Below are positions 4,870 to 5,691 of a stretch of 5,691 bases of DNA, piece after piece; the first letter of the stretch is position 1, and each line of letters starts with the position of its first letter. The stretch is from Chitinophagaceae bacterium (lineage in GTDB: Bacteria; Bacteroidota; Bacteroidia; Chitinophagales; Chitinophagaceae), in assembly GCA_020853515.1 (NCBI GenBank), contig JADYYU010000196.1, positions 1 through 5,691 of the forward strand, read 5' to 3'. A model generated the notes under the pieces. It saw only the letters and a program-made list of their open reading frames with translations. It was not told the origin of the DNA and made no database searches. Position numbers and translations under genes: made by a program.

Positions 4870-5691
4870 ATGAAATTTACGGCTCAGCAAATAGCCACAT
4901 TAGTACAGGGAGAGATAGAAGGGGATGCGAACGCGACGGTAGCTTCGATCGCAAAGATCGAAGAAAGCAAGGAAGGCGATTTGTGTTTTTTGGCAAATAC
5001 AAAGTATGAAGATTACTTATACAGCACGCGGGCTACAATTGCCCTGGTAAACCACGACCTGAAGCTGAAACAAGCTGTAACGCCTACACTGATCCGTGTG
5101 AAAGATGCCTATAGCGCTTTTGCTGTATTGTTACAAACGTATCAGGATATCATGAGCGGTAAGCCAAAAGCCGGTATTGAATCGCCCAGTTTTATCGCAG
5201 AAACCGCCACCATCGGTCAGGATGTATATGTAGGTGCATTCAGCTACATCAGCGACAAAGCCGTCCTTGCAGATCATGCTAAAATTCATCCCGGTGTTTT
5301 TATCGGCGAAAATGTGCAGATCGGTGCTCATTCGGTGATCAACCCCGGCGTAAAAATTTATAAGGATTGCATCATAGGCGAAAACGTCATCATTCATGCC
5401 GGTACAATCATCGGCAGCGATGGCTTCGGGTTTGCTTTTGAAAAAGGCAAATTCAATAAAATACCGCAGTTGGGTAATGTAGTGATCGAAAATGATGTTG
5501 AAATTGGCTCAAACTGCAGTATCGATCGCGCCACCATCGGATCGACCGTCATTCGTTCGGGTGCCAAACTCGACAATCTGATACAGGTAGCGCACAATGT
5601 GGAAATCGGTGAAAATACCGTGATAGCCGCACAAGCCGGTATCTCGGGCAGCAGCAAAATTGGCAGCCATGTTATGATTGGCGGACAGGCC
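4870..5691 (+). CDS. lpxD: UDP-3-O-(3-hydroxyacyl)glucosamine N-acyltransferase LpxD (3' end outside window)
   Basis: LpxD performs the third step of lipid A synthesis in the cytoplasm, moving an R-3-hydroxyacyl chain from acyl-ACP to the 2-amine of UDP-3-O-acyl-glucosamine. The first 274 residues are present; about 70 are missing compared with typical family length (around 340). Residues 1-100 form the small uridine-binding domain, with GDLCFLANTKY (36-46) and VKDAYSAFAVLL (77-88), the counterpart of the 'RDPYLAF' stretch. From about 108 onward, repeated hexapeptides with I/V at every sixth place (for example ATIGQDVYVGAF, KIHPGVFIGENVQIG) build the left-handed beta helix. IGSDGFGF (181-188) is a family signature, and NLIQVAHNVEIG (236-247) carries the likely catalytic His at 242, close to His239 of E. 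coli. The ATG at 4870 gives the normal N-terminus. In this phylum lpxD is usually followed by a fused lpxC-fabZ gene and lpxA, which would lie beyond the window. Confidence 0.95.
   Translation, partial: MKFTAQQIATLVQGEIEGDANATVASIAKIEESKEGDLCFLANTKYEDYLYSTRATIALVNHDLKLKQAVTPTLIRVKDAYSAFAVLLQTYQDIMSGKPKAGIESPSFIAETATIGQDVYVGAFSYISDKAVLADHAKIHPGVFIGENVQIGAHSVINPGVKIYKDCIIGENVIIHAGTIIGSDGFGFAFEKGKFNKIPQLGNVVIENDVEIGSNCSIDRATIGSTVIRSGAKLDNLIQVAHNVEIGENTVIAAQAGISGSSKIGSHVMIGGQA
4943..4963. repeat. Perfect 8-bp inverted repeat inside the start of lpxD
   Basis: CTTCGATC and GATCGAAG are exact complements around the 5-base loop GCAAA, so the mRNA can form a hairpin over codons 25-32 (encoding about SIAKIEE). 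It lies inside coding sequence in a conserved part of the protein. It may be chance or a structure affecting early lpxD translation; the sequence does not tell which. Confidence 0.4.

Noticed and set aside
5131..5657. Two minus-strand frames of nearly 90 codons
   Set aside because: Both lie opposite the hexapeptide-repeat region of lpxD, whose forward translation is clearly the real one.
1..5691. CRISPR array, tRNA, rRNA, transposase or integrase genes
   Set aside because: No regularly spaced repeats, cloverleaf-like sequence, rRNA stretch or recombinase motif was seen on either strand.

Overview
The window looks like chromosomal DNA from a member of the Bacteroidota, most likely a Chitinophagaceae- or Sphingobacteriia-like lineage. 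The support is a recognisable gliding-motility gene (gldC), an HD-phosphohydrolase/lpxD pair of a kind common in that phylum, upstream boxes resembling the Bacteroidota -7 consensus TAnnTTTG, and a general lack of strong Shine-Dalgarno sites. The lineage below phylum is a guess.

Layout. 1-1625 (+) is a two-gene unit: the C-terminal part of an SPFH/band-7 (stomatin/flotillin-like) protein, whose start lies before the window, overlaps by one base (TAATG) a diverged NAD-kinase-fold protein. After a 173-base gap comes gldC (1799-2146, +), which converges with a GNAT N-acetyltransferase gene (2155-2703, -); the two stop codons are only 8 bases apart. A gap of about 310 bases with no convincing gene precedes a glycine-zipper general-stress-type protein (3050-3610, +). 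It is followed by an HD-domain phosphohydrolase with a TTG start (3651-4859, +) and, 10 bases later, lpxD (4870 to beyond the window end, +).

Functional reading. The right-hand end is housekeeping: LpxD makes the UDP-2,3-diacylglucosamine precursor of lipid A, and the HD enzyme is probably a dNTP or nucleotide phosphohydrolase transcribed with it. GldC is an accessory protein of the gliding/type IX secretion machinery. The stress protein and the acetyltransferase are stand-alone genes. The SPFH/NAD-kinase-like pair is the least ordinary part: its genes are tightly coupled, hand counts of sampled 60-base lines are often near 30% GC (28-45%) against about 50% in gldC and the HD gene, and the kinase-like protein has altered signature motifs. 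It may be an acquired module of unknown role. I saw no CRISPR array, tRNA, rRNA, transposase or clear attachment site. I found no definite new system; the SPFH/NAD-kinase-like pair is the best candidate for a closer look.
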